Assembly: GCA_019118765.1 (NCBI GenBank)
Contig: DWYI01000068.1
Location: 1-54,025, forward strand
Length of the DNA: 54,025 bases
Direction of reading: 5' to 3'
From: Candidatus Allofournierella merdavium
GTDB lineage: Bacteria > Bacillota > Clostridia > Oscillospirales > Ruminococcaceae
Below are positions 1 through 8,521 of this stretch, one piece after another (position 1 is the stretch's first letter; each line of letters begins with the position of its first letter). The translations under genes and the position numbers were made by a program. The notes below the pieces were generated by a model. It was given only the letters and a program-made list of their open reading frames with translations. It did not search any database and was not told the origin of the DNA.

Positions 1-89
1 CTTTTCCACAAATTAACTTTTGGGCAACCATAAAGTTGCTGTTCTTTTCTCGCTTCGCTCGGTACTTGAAGCTAAAGCTTTTTGACACT

Positions 90-106
90 CCCCGGCAGAG
101 CCGGGG
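90..106 (+). other. short GC hairpin
   Basis: A 7-bp perfect stem, CCCCGGC with a 3-nt AGA loop, is followed by GTTGCCTTTA. It could be a weak terminator for a plus-strand gene left of the window, but the T-tract is poor. No coding sequence is supported between 1 and 202. Confidence 0.3.
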
Positions 107-134
107 GTTGCCTTTACGCTTAAGCAGACAAAGC

Positions 135-174
135 AAAGCGCCGCATGGCAAACAAAGATGCCACGCGGCGCTTT
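135..174. terminator. intrinsic terminator after the small membrane protein
   Basis: Arms AAAGCGCCGC (135-144) and GCGGCGCTTT (165-174) pair perfectly, with a second inner GGCA/TGCC stem. The plus strand continues in T5. On the minus strand the stem is followed by a broken T-tract, so it may work in both directions. It lies about 30 bp past the stop of the minus-strand gene at 203-478. Confidence 0.6.
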
Positions 175-202
175 TTGCAACTTTTTTACAGGAACGCAGG
201 AA

Positions 203-478
203 TCATTTGTCCATATGCTCTCTTCGTGCGGCACGGACACACCGAAACGCAATAAACAATGCAAACCCTATAAACAAAAGGCTCGAGAGCACCAGGATCA
301 CCGGTGCGATCGTGGATGTTCCACGCACCAATTCCACAATTCCTTCGACCCCAAGATAAAACAAATAGGCGGACACCATTCCTTGAAAGATCAATTGGGT
401 ACGGTTGGTTTCCGGTGCCTGCCGGCGTTGTGTTTCCTGCCCGTTCTCTTCCTGCTGCGTTTCATTGTTCCTGTTCAT
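203..478 (-). CDS. small two-helix membrane protein, unknown function
   Basis: A 91-residue protein. I chose the ATG at 478 because GGGGGTG lies just upstream; the frame stays open 28 codons further but without a comparable ribosome binding site. Residues 1-25 are polar and rich in Asn, Glu and Gln. Two hydrophobic segments follow (about residues 29-50 and 54-78), then a short basic tail with Arg-Arg and Lys. I do not recognise a family. The next gene, 559-1536, lies 80 bp upstream on the same strand, so the two may be co-transcribed. It is probably real, since the start, membrane segments and downstream terminator agree, but no role can be assigned. Confidence 0.55.
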   Translation of the reverse strand: MNRNNETQQEENGQETQRRQAPETNRTQLIFQGMVSAYLFYLGVEGIVELVRGTSTIAPVILVLSSLLFIGFALFIAFRCVRAARREHMDK

Positions 479-558
479 CACGCACCCCCAAAATTTAAAC
501 CGTTTCAATTTTTGTTCAAACTTTACCGTTTTAACTATCTGGATAGTCTCCCTCGTTT

Positions 559-1536
559 TCAAGCGCCGAACAATACGTCCCGCATCAGACGGCTTGCGGC
601 GATCCCGTCACGCCGGCGCAGGATCGCCTGGACCTCCTCTTCATCCATGCGCGTCACCCGGTCCCACAGAATGTCCAGCCAGCGGCGGGCCTCTGTGACA
701 GCCTCCACTGCGTCCTCCCGATAGGGAAACTGATCAAAGGTGATGAAACCCTTGTAGCCCAGATGTCGCAGCCAGTAAAAGAATTCCAGGTAATACAGCG
801 TATGGGTCGTTCCCGGGATCAGATCATCGTCCATGTGGGCGTAGCTGTCATTCAGATGGAGGTGGAGACGATCCACCCCGTGCGCATGGCACAGTGCCAC
901 CGCCTCTGCGGGAGAACGGTTGCTCATAAGGGTGTGCCCGAAATCAATGACCACCCCCATATTTTCTTTTCCCATCGATTGCAGCAATGCCAGCACCGAG
1001 GTGCAGGAGTCCAAATAGGAATGGGTCCTTGGCTCATAGGGTTTGTATTCAATGTGCAGGGTGACATCGCCCCGGTATGAGGCGCATTCCTCCAGCCCGG
1101 CCTGCAGCATGCTGTAAACTTCCAGATAATTTGACTGGAAGAGATAATCGTACCCATCCTGCCCCGGCCAGATGGTCACGGAGTTGCACCCGTGCGCGGC
1201 GGCAAAATCCATGCAGCGGCACACCTTTTCAATCGCTTTGCGCCGGATCCGGGGATCCGGCGCGGTAAACGCGCCGTGCTGGTAGATCGGATCGCATGTG
1301 ATGTCAGGCAAAACCGACGCGAGCTGGATGTCGCCCCTGGCAAGTTCTTTGGAAACGACCTGCAGGTCTTCATCGCTGAAAGCGACCACATCCACCGCCG
1401 AAATATTTTCGAGTTTGCGCACCAGGTCAAATTGCTGCGAAATGGATCTGGCCGAAGAATAACCCGTTGTGCAAAAGCGGTCTGCACGAGTGGTGAACAT
1501 ATTCAAAAAGACAGAATATGCCGGCTTTGAAATCAT
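559..1536 (-). CDS. sugar phosphate isomerase/epimerase-like TIM-barrel protein
   Basis: A 325-residue protein of the xylose isomerase-like (AP endonuclease 2) fold. Members bind a divalent metal and interconvert ketoses, aldoses or inositols in the cytoplasm. Ligand motifs can be read in order: Glu in HIEYKP (about residue 163), Asp in VVIDFGH (about 197), His in LHLHLND (about 224), and an Asp in FDQFP (about 267) where many epimerases have Glu. The EYKP, GH and HLND pattern followed by three Asp recalls the bacterial L-rhamnose isomerase group, but the substrate cannot be read from sequence. AAAGGGAGGG precedes the ATG. It has its own promoter and is not near a sugar kinase or aldolase. 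Confidence 0.75.
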   Translation of the reverse strand: MISKPAYSVFLNMFTTRADRFCTTGYSSARSISQQFDLVRKLENISAVDVVAFSDEDLQVVSKELARGDIQLASVLPDITCDPIYQHGAFTAPDPRIRRKAIEKVCRCMDFAAAHGCNSVTIWPGQDGYDYLFQSNYLEVYSMLQAGLEECASYRGDVTLHIEYKPYEPRTHSYLDSCTSVLALLQSMGKENMGVVIDFGHTLMSNRSPAEAVALCHAHGVDRLHLHLNDSYAHMDDDLIPGTTHTLYYLEFFYWLRHLGYKGFITFDQFPYREDAVEAVTEARRWLDILWDRVTRMDEEEVQAILRRRDGIAASRLMRDVLFGA

Positions 1537-1598
1537 CTGTGTCCCTCCCTTTCCAAAGTTGTTTCACCGCTGCTGTACAATTTTGTTAGTTATTGTTA

Positions 1599-1627
1599 AT
1601 TATAGTACACTTCCCCCCGAAGTTCAA
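1599..1627 (-). promoter_or_regulatory. sigma-A promoter of the isomerase gene
   Basis: On the minus strand TTGAAC (1627-1622) and TATAAT (1604-1599) are separated by exactly 17 bp. The predicted start is about 60 nt upstream of the ATG. The AT-rich stretch just downstream (1571-1600) has repeated TTGTTA/TAACAA words that could be an operator, but no clean dyad is present. Confidence 0.75.
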
Positions 1628-1789
1628 CCCGAACGCAAAAAGGCGCGCTTGCATTTTTTTCCATTTTTCCTACCGGGCACACCGCACCACCGGCGCTGCA
1701 TCGGCGTCCGGATCCGGCCGCGCCGGTTTCGCCGCCCGGCCGGCCGAGGATGCATTTCCGCTTCACGGACCGGCGGAAAGATGCAAGAA

Positions 1790-1822
1790 GGACCCCTGCC
1801 CGTTCGGCACGGACAGGGGTCC
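1790..1822 (-). terminator. terminator of the five-gene transporter operon
   Basis: GGACCCCTG and CAGGGGTCC pair around an inner CCGT/ACGG stem with one mismatch. On the minus strand the hairpin is followed by the T-rich run TTCTTGCATCTTT. It lies 12 bp past the stop of the gene at 1834-2823. Confidence 0.6.
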
Positions 1823-1833
1823 CGGTTGATTTC

Positions 1834-2823
1834 TTATGCGCCGCTGGCTTTCCGGGCTGCCCGAAAGCGGCAGCGCAGCGCCTCGCACAGGGCGCACTGG
1901 GCGAAGGCGAAGCCCGCCTGGACCAACAGGCCGGTCTTGACCGCCAGGTCCCGCCCGGCTCCCGGCGCGGTGAGCCAGGCCTGCCACATCTCCCCCAACC
2001 GCTCCGCCGTCTGCCCCCACCAGGCAAAGTCGCTCCAGCGGGAGGGAGTGAGCCATGAGGGCCACACCGCGAAAAAGGCGGGCAGCGCCAGCGCCGCCGC
2101 CCCCAACAGGGCAAAGAAGGCGGCGTCCCGCCCGGGAAAGGAGAAGCCCGCTGCCCGGCGCACCAGCGCCGCCGCCAGCACCGCCGCCCCGAAGAGCAGC
2201 GGCAGCCACGCAAGCGCCCGGCCCACTGCCGCGGGCAGCCCCGTGTAGAGCCGCCAGTCCGGCGCGGGCAGGCCGCAGCGGGTCAGAAGCGCGTCCGTCC
2301 AGGCCGCCGGGTCCTGCCCGGTCGCCGCCTCCGCGGGCAGTTCCACCGCCGTGAAGGGGACAGCTTCCACGGGCAGCAGGGCCAGAAGGTCATCGCTCTC
2401 AAAGACGCCCCGCACGGTGTAGGTCGTGTTTCCCCGGGAAAGGGTCAGGCCCACCGCGTCCTCACTGCCGAACAGTTCCCAGGCCAGCGCGGTGGACACC
2501 GCGCAGCCGAATTTGTCCAGCGGGGCGGGCAGCTGCCCCGCGCGGCAGGGCTGCCCCCAGACAAGGCCCGCCTCCCCCGAAAAGAGCAGCACGGTGGCCC
2601 GGGCCTGCCGCCAGTCGGCGGCAAGGTCGGCAGTCTCTTCGCACCAGAAGGCGAGACCCGGCTGTTTTTCCTTTGCGGCGGCCACCGTCTCCGCATCCAG
2701 GGAGGCACGATAGCGCAGGCTGACGCTCTGGCAGTTTTGGGCGAGGGCGGCGGCGTTTTTCATGCCGGCGGCGGTGAACAGCAGCAGGGCCAGCGCCAGC
2801 AGCCCGGTGAACAACCGCCTCAT
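1834..2823 (-). CDS. MacB/FtsX-like permease-type membrane protein (no ATPase)
   Basis: A 329-residue protein. The ATG at 2823 overlaps the TGA of the upstream adaptor by 4 nt and is preceded by GGAGG, so translation is probably coupled. An N-terminal membrane segment (about 5-21) is followed by an extracytoplasmic domain of about 180 residues that resembles a MacB periplasmic core domain, then hydrophobic segments near 200-222 and 232-255 and a weaker one near 300. Canonical FtsX-type permeases are usually nearer 400 residues with four helices, so this is a short or divergent member. No ATP-binding protein is encoded beside it. Paired with the HlyD-type protein it resembles an efflux or mechanotransmission module. 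Family assignment is by pattern only. Confidence 0.55.
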   Translation of the reverse strand: MRRLFTGLLALALLLFTAAGMKNAAALAQNCQSVSLRYRASLDAETVAAAKEKQPGLAFWCEETADLAADWRQARATVLLFSGEAGLVWGQPCRAGQLPAPLDKFGCAVSTALAWELFGSEDAVGLTLSRGNTTYTVRGVFESDDLLALLPVEAVPFTAVELPAEAATGQDPAAWTDALLTRCGLPAPDWRLYTGLPAAVGRALAWLPLLFGAAVLAAALVRRAAGFSFPGRDAAFFALLGAAALALPAFFAVWPSWLTPSRWSDFAWWGQTAERLGEMWQAWLTAPGAGRDLAVKTGLLVQAGFAFAQCALCEALRCRFRAARKASGA

Positions 2824-4343
2824 TCCTCCAACCTCACCGACGCGCCCGGGCTCACCGCCCGGGTGGAGGAGACGATCGCCCCGCCGCCGATGCTGCCCTC
2901 CACCGCGGCATACTGGCCGGCACTGTCCGTCTCCAGCACCGTCACCGGTACCCGCAGGGCGGTGAGGGTCACGCCGAAGGTGGTCTTGGTCTCCTCCACC
3001 GTGAGCACATAGCTGCCCTGGCCATCCTGCCGCAGGGCGGAGACCGGCAGGCAGGTGTCGTAGGTGTTGCGGGAGAACACCAGTTCCGCCTGGGCGGCCC
3101 CGGCCCTGAACCCCGCCGCCGTCTCCGGCAGCACCGCCGTGACCCGGGCCGTCTCCTCCTCGCTCCCCTGCTCCACCGTGCGCACCGTGGCCTCGGCGGC
3201 GGCCTGGCGCTGGGTCACCGTGACCGTCTGCCCGGCGGCCACCTTTTCCGCCTGATCGGCGGGCAGGGAGAACTGTGCCAGCAGTTCGCTGCCCTCTCTG
3301 GCCAGCAGCAGGCAGTCCCCCTCCGGGCAGGGCTGCCCCTGCTCCAGGCCGCACACCGTCAGCACCGTATCCCGCGGGGCGCTCACCCGGCCGCCCGCCT
3401 CGATGAGGGCGGTGAGAAGGTCAATGGCCTCGTCATTCTTCTCCTTTTCCAGCCGCAGCGTCTCGGCCTGGGCGGCGTTGGTCCGGGCCGTCAGGTCGGC
3501 GCTGGTCTGGGCCTGGGCGTAGGCGGCGTTGGCCTGGGCCAGGGCGCTGTCGGCGTTCTCCACGCTGCGCTGTGCCGAGAGCAGCGCGTCCGCCCGGTCG
3601 GCTTCGGCAGCCTGCGCCGCCTGCCGCGCCCCCTCCAGTGCGGTCTTCGCCGTGTCCACCGCCTGCTGTGCCGCCGCCACTTCCTCCCCGGTGGGGGCGG
3701 GGTCAGTGCGGTTTTGTATCTCTTCCAGCGCCTTGGCGGCAGCGTCATAGTCCGTCTGGGCCGCTGCCAGGGCGGCGTTCGCCTCGTCCAACGCGGCGCG
3801 GGTGCGCTCGTCGGTGCGGGCGTAGTCCTCCCTCGCCCGGTCCAGGCTCTGCTGTGCCGAGGCGACGGTACTGCCGTCCGGGGCGGTGGAGACGGCCAGC
3901 TGATCCAGCTGCGCCTGCTGCCGGTCACGGGTGGCCTTGGCCGAGGCGAGGGCGTCCTGCAATTCCTCCAGATCCAGCTGGAGGATGGGGTCGCCCTCCT
4001 GCAGCGACTGGCCCGCGGCGGCGTAAAGGGTGCGCACCGTGACCCCCGCCGGCAGGTCCAGCGCTTCGCTCTCCCCCGCCGTGATGACGGCGGAGGCGGA
4101 GGCCTGCTGGACGATGGTGCCCCGGGCGGGGGAAGCCAGGCTCACCCGGGCCATCGCCGCGCCGGAGGTGCCCCGGGCCACCAGGGTGAGCACCAGCATG
4201 GCGGTGAAAAAGCGCAGGGCGTACCGGCCGGGGCGGGCCGTGCCCCCCAGCGCTGCTTTGAGGCGTCCCGCGGCGGCCGCGGTCAGTTCCAGCGCCCGGC
4301 GGGCGGCCGGGCGCACGGGTTCGGTTTGATCGTGCATCTTCAT
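2820..4343 (-). CDS. HlyD-family periplasmic adaptor-like protein
   Basis: About 507 residues. A short cytoplasmic tail and one membrane segment (about 41-56) are followed by a biotinyl-lipoyl-like half, a long Ala/Gln/Glu-rich coiled coil (about 120-320), the second lipoyl half near 345-375 and beta-barrel domains to the end. This is the order found in membrane fusion proteins such as YknX and MacA. The start is uncertain: ATG at 4343 (chosen, five bases after the permease stop) and ATG at 4358 (overlapping it) are both possible, and neither has a strong ribosome binding site. It sits between a sugar-type permease and a MacB-like protein, an unusual place for an efflux adaptor. Confidence 0.75.
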   Translation of the reverse strand: MKMHDQTEPVRPAARRALELTAAAAGRLKAALGGTARPGRYALRFFTAMLVLTLVARGTSGAAMARVSLASPARGTIVQQASASAVITAGESEALDLPAGVTVRTLYAAAGQSLQEGDPILQLDLEELQDALASAKATRDRQQAQLDQLAVSTAPDGSTVASAQQSLDRAREDYARTDERTRAALDEANAALAAAQTDYDAAAKALEEIQNRTDPAPTGEEVAAAQQAVDTAKTALEGARQAAQAAEADRADALLSAQRSVENADSALAQANAAYAQAQTSADLTARTNAAQAETLRLEKEKNDEAIDLLTALIEAGGRVSAPRDTVLTVCGLEQGQPCPEGDCLLLAREGSELLAQFSLPADQAEKVAAGQTVTVTQRQAAAEATVRTVEQGSEEETARVTAVLPETAAGFRAGAAQAELVFSRNTYDTCLPVSALRQDGQGSYVLTVEETKTTFGVTLTALRVPVTVLETDSAGQYAAVEGSIGGGAIVSSTRAVSPGASVRLEE

Positions 4344-4347
4344 CCCA

Positions 4348-5202
4348 TCACATTCCATCGTTGGTTTGAGCAAAGAGGCCAATGCCCCGCTCCAGGTATC
4401 TGCGGCCCGCCAGAAACAGCAGCAGCGGCGGGGCAAGCATCATCAGGCTGGCGGCCATGGCAAAGCCCAGGTCATCCACCGTGATATTGGACAGATAAAG
4501 GCTCAGCGGCCAGTTGGCCCTGTCCTGCAAAAACATCATCGGCTGCTCGATGGCATTCCACGCCTCGATGAAGCCCAGGGTGGCGGCGCTCAGGATGGCG
4601 GGCAGGCCCAGGGGCAGCCCCACCGACACAAAGCAGCGCAAAGGGCCCGCGCCATCCAGCGCGGCGGCTTCCAGCAGGCTGTCGGGCACCGCGTCGAACC
4701 CCTTTTTGATGATGAACACCGGGAAGGTGGAGAACACCCCCGGCAGGATGACCGCGAGGGGGGTGTCCATCAGGCCCAGTTTATCCAGCACCAGGTAGTT
4801 GGGCACCATGGTGATCTGAAAGGGCAGCACCATCAGCACAAGATAGGCGGCGTAGAGTGCCCGCCGCCCCGGGAAGCGCAGCTTGCTGAAGGCCCAGGCC
4901 GCCGGCGTGGCCACGGCCAGCTGCCCCGCCGCCTGGGGGAACACCAGCTTGCAGGCGTTCCAGAACATTGAAAAAAAGACGGGGGTGTCCAGCACCAGCC
5001 GCACCAGCGGCCCCAAGGTGGGCCAGCTGGGCAGAAAGCACCAGACGGCCTCCTCTTCGCCCTCGCTTTGCAGGGCCGGGCCGATGGTGGCCAGCAGTTC
5101 ATCCTTGGGGGTGAGCGCGCCCATGCCCATGAACCACAGCACCCACCAGGTGAACAGCGCCAGCAGGGTGAGCAAGGCGAGGCAGAGAGCCCGTTTCAGC
5201 AT
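4348..5202 (-). CDS. carbohydrate ABC transporter permease, MalG type
   Basis: A 284-residue inner-membrane permease of the binding-protein-dependent family, with about six helices. The cytoplasmic EAA loop, where the ATPase docks, is clear near residue 177: EAAALDGAGPLRCF followed by LPLGLP. It overlaps the upstream permease by 7 nt and is followed within 5 nt by the adaptor gene. It should form a heterodimer with the 5196-6098 product and take substrate from the lipoprotein encoded at 6064-8376. No ATPase is encoded in the operon. Firmicutes often share one MsmX-type ATPase among many such importers, so this gene alone does not show that the importer is broken. Confidence 0.88.
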   Translation of the reverse strand: MLKRALCLALLTLLALFTWWVLWFMGMGALTPKDELLATIGPALQSEGEEEAVWCFLPSWPTLGPLVRLVLDTPVFFSMFWNACKLVFPQAAGQLAVATPAAWAFSKLRFPGRRALYAAYLVLMVLPFQITMVPNYLVLDKLGLMDTPLAVILPGVFSTFPVFIIKKGFDAVPDSLLEAAALDGAGPLRCFVSVGLPLGLPAILSAATLGFIEAWNAIEQPMMFLQDRANWPLSLYLSNITVDDLGFAMAASLMMLAPPLLLFLAGRRYLERGIGLFAQTNDGM

Positions 5203-6098
5203 TTTTTCTCACCCCTTCGCAGGCGGCGGACCACCGCCAGAAATACCGCGGCCCCGGTGAGCATCGCGCCCACCACCAGCACCGCCGCCGCGGTGATGCG
5301 GCCCAGTTCCAGGTCCAGAAACCAGTTGTTGAACAAATGCTGTAAGAGATACATGCTCTCGTGGGGGTAGGCTCCTGCCACAAGATAGGCCTCCCGGAAC
5401 ACCTTGAAGCTGTTGATGAGGCTGAGCAGCGCGGTGAGAGCCAGCGTGGGGCCGAGGCCCGGCCAGGTGATCGCCCAAAAGGTCTGCCAGGCGTTTGCGC
5501 CGTCCACCGCGGCGGCCTCGTACTGGGACCGGGAGATACGGTCCAGCCCGGCGGCCCAGAGCACCATGTCGTAGCCGCTGTTCTTCCACAGATAGGTGGC
5601 GACGAGCACCCAGAAGGCCGCGCCGGTGCCCATGAAGTCCACCTGCCGCGCGCCCAGGGCCGCCAGCACCGTGTTGGCCAGGCCCCTTTGGGCAAAGAGC
5701 ACCTTCCACAGCAGCACGATGCTTGCCACCGGCACCGCCAGCGGCAAAAGAAAGCTGGCGGAGAACAGCCGCCCCCGCCGGCCCGCCGCCCGGGTGAGCA
5801 GGGCCATGGCGAGGCTCAAAGCCAGCAGCGCCGGGATACACACGCAGAGAAAGCGGGCGGAGTTGGCCGCCGCCGTGCGAAAGGCGCTGTTGCTCACAAC
5901 CGTCTTGTAGTTGGCAAGGCCCACGAAGCGACGGCCCAGCGCGTCGGTGAAGCTGCGGCGCACCACCTCCGCGAAGGGGATGAGGCAGAACACCGCCACC
6001 CCCGCGAGGCTGGGCCCCAGCAGCAGCGCCGCCGCGCGGCGCTGCTGCGCGTCCGTCGCCTTTTTATTCCTGTTCCGCGAGATAAAGTTTGAGCGCAT
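5196..6098 (-). CDS. sugar ABC transporter permease, MalF type
   Basis: A 300-residue permease with a basic N-terminus and about six membrane segments. The EAA loop lies near residue 193 (YEAAAVDGANAWQTFWAITW). The ATG at 6098 overlaps the 3' end of the lipoprotein gene by 35 bp. I kept it because GGGGGTAGAGG lies directly upstream and no later start has a ribosome binding site. Gene order lipoprotein, MalF type, MalG type is the normal order for family 1 carbohydrate importers. The downstream adaptor and MacB-like genes are what set this operon apart. Confidence 0.88.
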   Translation of the reverse strand: MRSNFISRNRNKKATDAQQRRAAALLLGPSLAGVAVFCLIPFAEVVRRSFTDALGRRFVGLANYKTVVSNSAFRTAAANSARFLCVCIPALLALSLAMALLTRAAGRRGRLFSASFLLPLAVPVASIVLLWKVLFAQRGLANTVLAALGARQVDFMGTGAAFWVLVATYLWKNSGYDMVLWAAGLDRISRSQYEAAAVDGANAWQTFWAITWPGLGPTLALTALLSLINSFKVFREAYLVAGAYPHESMYLLQHLFNNWFLDLELGRITAAAVLVVGAMLTGAAVFLAVVRRLRRGEKKC

Positions 6099-8376
6099 CC
6101 TCTACCCCCGATCGGGCCTGTTCCAGTGTGGTGGTGCCCTCGATGAGGGCGTTCGCGTTCTTCAAAAGGGCGTTGTACACCGTGTCGTCCGGCATGGTGA
6201 CCGGCGTTTTCAGCGCATCCACCAGCGCCCGGGCGTTCCGGCGTGCCGCCTCATCCTTGCAGCAGGCGTCGATGCTGGCTTCCAGCGCGGCGGCCTGGGC
6301 GGGCATCCCGTCCTGCTGCCAGGTGGACTGCACCTGATCGCCAAAGAGCACCGTCAAAAACTGTCCCGCCTCCTCCTGCCGGGCGCTGGAGGCGGAGAGC
6401 CCCGCCAGCGTTCGGGGCAGGAAGGGACCTTCCACAAGGCCGGGGCGCAGGGCGACGGAGAAGGTCTCATCGTCCTTTTGCACCGCAGCCACATAAGCCG
6501 GGGTGTTCACGGTGTCCCATGCCATCGCGGCGTTGTGGGTGAAAAAGCACTCGTAGCCGCCGTCACCGTAAGCCACCGCCTCGCCGCCGGCCTCCCCCGC
6601 CACCACTCCGTTGGGCATCAGTTCCTTATAGCTGTTCATCCCGTAGTAGGCGCCCACCTGCTGTACGAAGTCCAGCACCCGGGCCACCGCCTCGCCGTCC
6701 ACCCCGTTTGCCGTCAGGGCGGGGGCGCTGGTCTCCAGCACGAAATCCAGCAGCTGTTCGGTGCTGATGAAACCCAGGCCGTAGGGCTGGACCAACTGCT
6801 CATAGTAGTCGTTGCTGGCGCAGTCGAAGGCGGGGCGGGCGGTGTGTTCCAGCACCCAGCCGGAAAGGCTTTCCAGGCTGGAGGCCGCCGCCAGATCCTG
6901 CTCGTTGCCGGCCAGCACCGGCACGGCGAAGCGGGCGGGCAGGGCGTAGGCGGCGCCGTTCTCCAAGAAGGGAGCGGCAATATTGGCGGCAAGGCTGTCC
7001 GTGTCCACCCAGGGGGTGAGATCCGCCAGCAGGCCCCGCTCCCGATAGGCCTGCCAGTCCAGCCCGTCCAGTATGATGATGTCCGGCCCGGAGCCCGCCA
7101 GCAGCGCCGTGTTCAGCGCGGTGACGGCGTCCGCCTTGCTCACCCCGTCCTCCAGCGCCACCTGATACTCCACCGTGCGCTCGGGATAGGCCGCCTCGTA
7201 GGCGTTGACGGCCGCCCGCACCGTGTCGCTGTTCTCCAGGCTCCAGACCACCAGGGCGTCGCCGGTGCCCCGGGCGGGGGCCTCGGCGTCCCAGAAGAAG
7301 CGGTAGGCATGGCCGGTATAGGACTCGCCGGCGCCGCTCTCCATGGTCACCGCCACAAAGCTGCCGTCGGCGCAGCGGGCAAGACCCATCAGGGTCACCT
7401 CCCCCGCCGACAGCACGGTGCCCGCGCCGTCCACCACCAGCTCCGCCAGATCGCCGCCCTTGGCCACCCGGTAGATGCCCTTGGGGGAGGCATAGTAGTA
7501 GTTGCCGCCGCTGTCCGTACAGGAGGCGAAGGCGGCGGAGGACGGGTCGGGCAGGTTGTCGAACACCGACGTGGTGGCGCCGTCCGCTCCGGTGTACATC
7601 AGCTGGGTGCCGCTCTCCTGGTAGGAGAGGCTGTAAAAGGCGCCGGGCGCGGTGGGGTCCGCCGCCATGCCCGAGATAAAGCTGCCCCCCAGCCCTGCCG
7701 CGAAGCCGTCCATCTCGGTGCATGTGCCGCTGGCAAGGTCCAGCTTCCAGGCGCTGAGCACGCTCATCATGCCGTTTTCGTCCACCAGCGCGGCGGGCAC
7801 ATCCTCGGTGGCGGGGGCCAGCATTCGCCCCAGCAGCACTGCCGCGCCGCCGCCCATGGGCTGCAGGTCGGACACGTCCAGCACCCCTTCGGGCAAGGTG
7901 AGCTGCCGCAGGGCGTCACTGCCCGCGTCCTGTATCCAATAGGTCTGGCTGTACCCGCCGTCCGCCTCCTTCACGGCGCTGACGAAACAGCCGCCGTCCG
8001 GCAGAAGGCTGCACACGCCGAAGTAGTCCGCCCCGGTCTGTTGCTGCCAGGTGTTCGGCTCTTCCTGCCAGGTGGCGCCGTTGTCGGCGCTGGCCCACAG
8101 GGCGATGCCGTCATCTCCTCGCTTTTCCAGCAGCAGGACCGTGCCGTCCTCCAGTGTCATCGGCGCTTCAAAGTTGCGGGCGTTTTCGTCGGGGGTTACC
8201 TCCTCCTGCCGCCAGCGGCCGGTGCCGGAGGCGGAGGCGCCCCCGGACGGCGCGCTCGCCGTGCCGGACGGACCGGAGCCGGAGGCGGGCGTGCCGCCGC
8301 AGCCGATGAGACCAGCGGCCAGCGCCGCCGCCAGCGCCCAGGCGAGGGCGCGCTTTACGATCAAGGATTTTTTCAT
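6064..8376 (-). CDS. lipoprotein: propeller-like N-terminal half fused to family 1 solute-binding domain
   Basis: A 770-residue exported lipoprotein. The signal peptide ends in the lipobox LIGC with Cys26, followed by a Gly/Ser/Ala linker. Residues about 45-365 consist of short beta-rich repeats and include a textbook Asp-box (SADNGATW), suggesting a beta-propeller or BNR-like domain. From about residue 370 (VVWSLENSDTVRAAVNAYEA) the protein follows the family 1 extracellular solute-binding fold, with GPDIIILDGLDW and a MAWDTVN-type segment. Ordinary binding proteins are 400-550 residues, so the N-terminal half is extra. AAAGGAAGG precedes the ATG. It heads the operon with both permeases and is divergent from its two-component system. 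The ligand is unknown. Its paralogue is at 10511-12616. Confidence 0.8.
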   Translation of the reverse strand: MKKSLIVKRALAWALAAALAAGLIGCGGTPASGSGPSGTASAPSGGASASGTGRWRQEEVTPDENARNFEAPMTLEDGTVLLLEKRGDDGIALWASADNGATWQEEPNTWQQQTGADYFGVCSLLPDGGCFVSAVKEADGGYSQTYWIQDAGSDALRQLTLPEGVLDVSDLQPMGGGAAVLLGRMLAPATEDVPAALVDENGMMSVLSAWKLDLASGTCTEMDGFAAGLGGSFISGMAADPTAPGAFYSLSYQESGTQLMYTGADGATTSVFDNLPDPSSAAFASCTDSGGNYYYASPKGIYRVAKGGDLAELVVDGAGTVLSAGEVTLMGLARCADGSFVAVTMESGAGESYTGHAYRFFWDAEAPARGTGDALVVWSLENSDTVRAAVNAYEAAYPERTVEYQVALEDGVSKADAVTALNTALLAGSGPDIIILDGLDWQAYRERGLLADLTPWVDTDSLAANIAAPFLENGAAYALPARFAVPVLAGNEQDLAAASSLESLSGWVLEHTARPAFDCASNDYYEQLVQPYGLGFISTEQLLDFVLETSAPALTANGVDGEAVARVLDFVQQVGAYYGMNSYKELMPNGVVAGEAGGEAVAYGDGGYECFFTHNAAMAWDTVNTPAYVAAVQKDDETFSVALRPGLVEGPFLPRTLAGLSASSARQEEAGQFLTVLFGDQVQSTWQQDGMPAQAAALEASIDACCKDEAARRNARALVDALKTPVTMPDDTVYNALLKNANALIEGTTTLEQARSGVEDALKLYLAEQE

Positions 8377-8419
8377 TGGATGACCTTCCTTTCCGCGCAA
8401 AAGCGGGTGTATGCCATCG

Positions 8420-8500
8420 AGTATACCGCGGCAAGCTGGAAAAATCCTTGAAGGGAACCGTGCCCTTTTCAAGACTTCTTCAAGAAAGCGGGTGTATAAT
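8420..8500. promoter_or_regulatory. divergent operator-promoter of cassette A: 11-bp-phased TTCAAG repeats
   Basis: On the plus strand TTCAAG occurs at 8468-8473 and 8479-8484, an 11-bp period, and TATAAT follows at 8495-8500 after 10 bp. On the minus strand TTCAAG (8452-8447) and TTCCAG (8441-8436) show the same 11-bp period, and TATACT follows at 8425-8420, again after 10 bp. Neither promoter has a good -35 hexamer. That is the usual picture for OmpR/PhoB-type activation, where a regulator dimer binds tandem repeats in place of the -35 contact. The local regulator at 8522-9205 is the likely binder, which would make the system self-activating. Confidence 0.65.
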
Positions 8501-8521
8501 ACAAAAGAAGGAGGCGGTAGG

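Noticed and set aside
2824..3354. N-terminal extension of the MacB-like protein into the adaptor gene (start near 3354)
   Set aside because: The extra 177 residues are an out-of-frame translation of the adaptor gene; the ATG at 2823 has GGAGG and a signal-anchor helix.
1834..8376. ABC ATPase gene within the transporter operon
   Set aside because: No Walker A, signature or Walker B set is found on either strand between 1834 and 14711.
5911..8451. A long plus-strand open frame (about 840 codons) opposite the first lipoprotein and permease genes
   Set aside because: It is the antisense shadow of GC-rich codons. Its translation is rich in His, Gly, Arg and Ala without any domain, it has no ribosome binding site, and the minus strand gives proteins with clear motifs.
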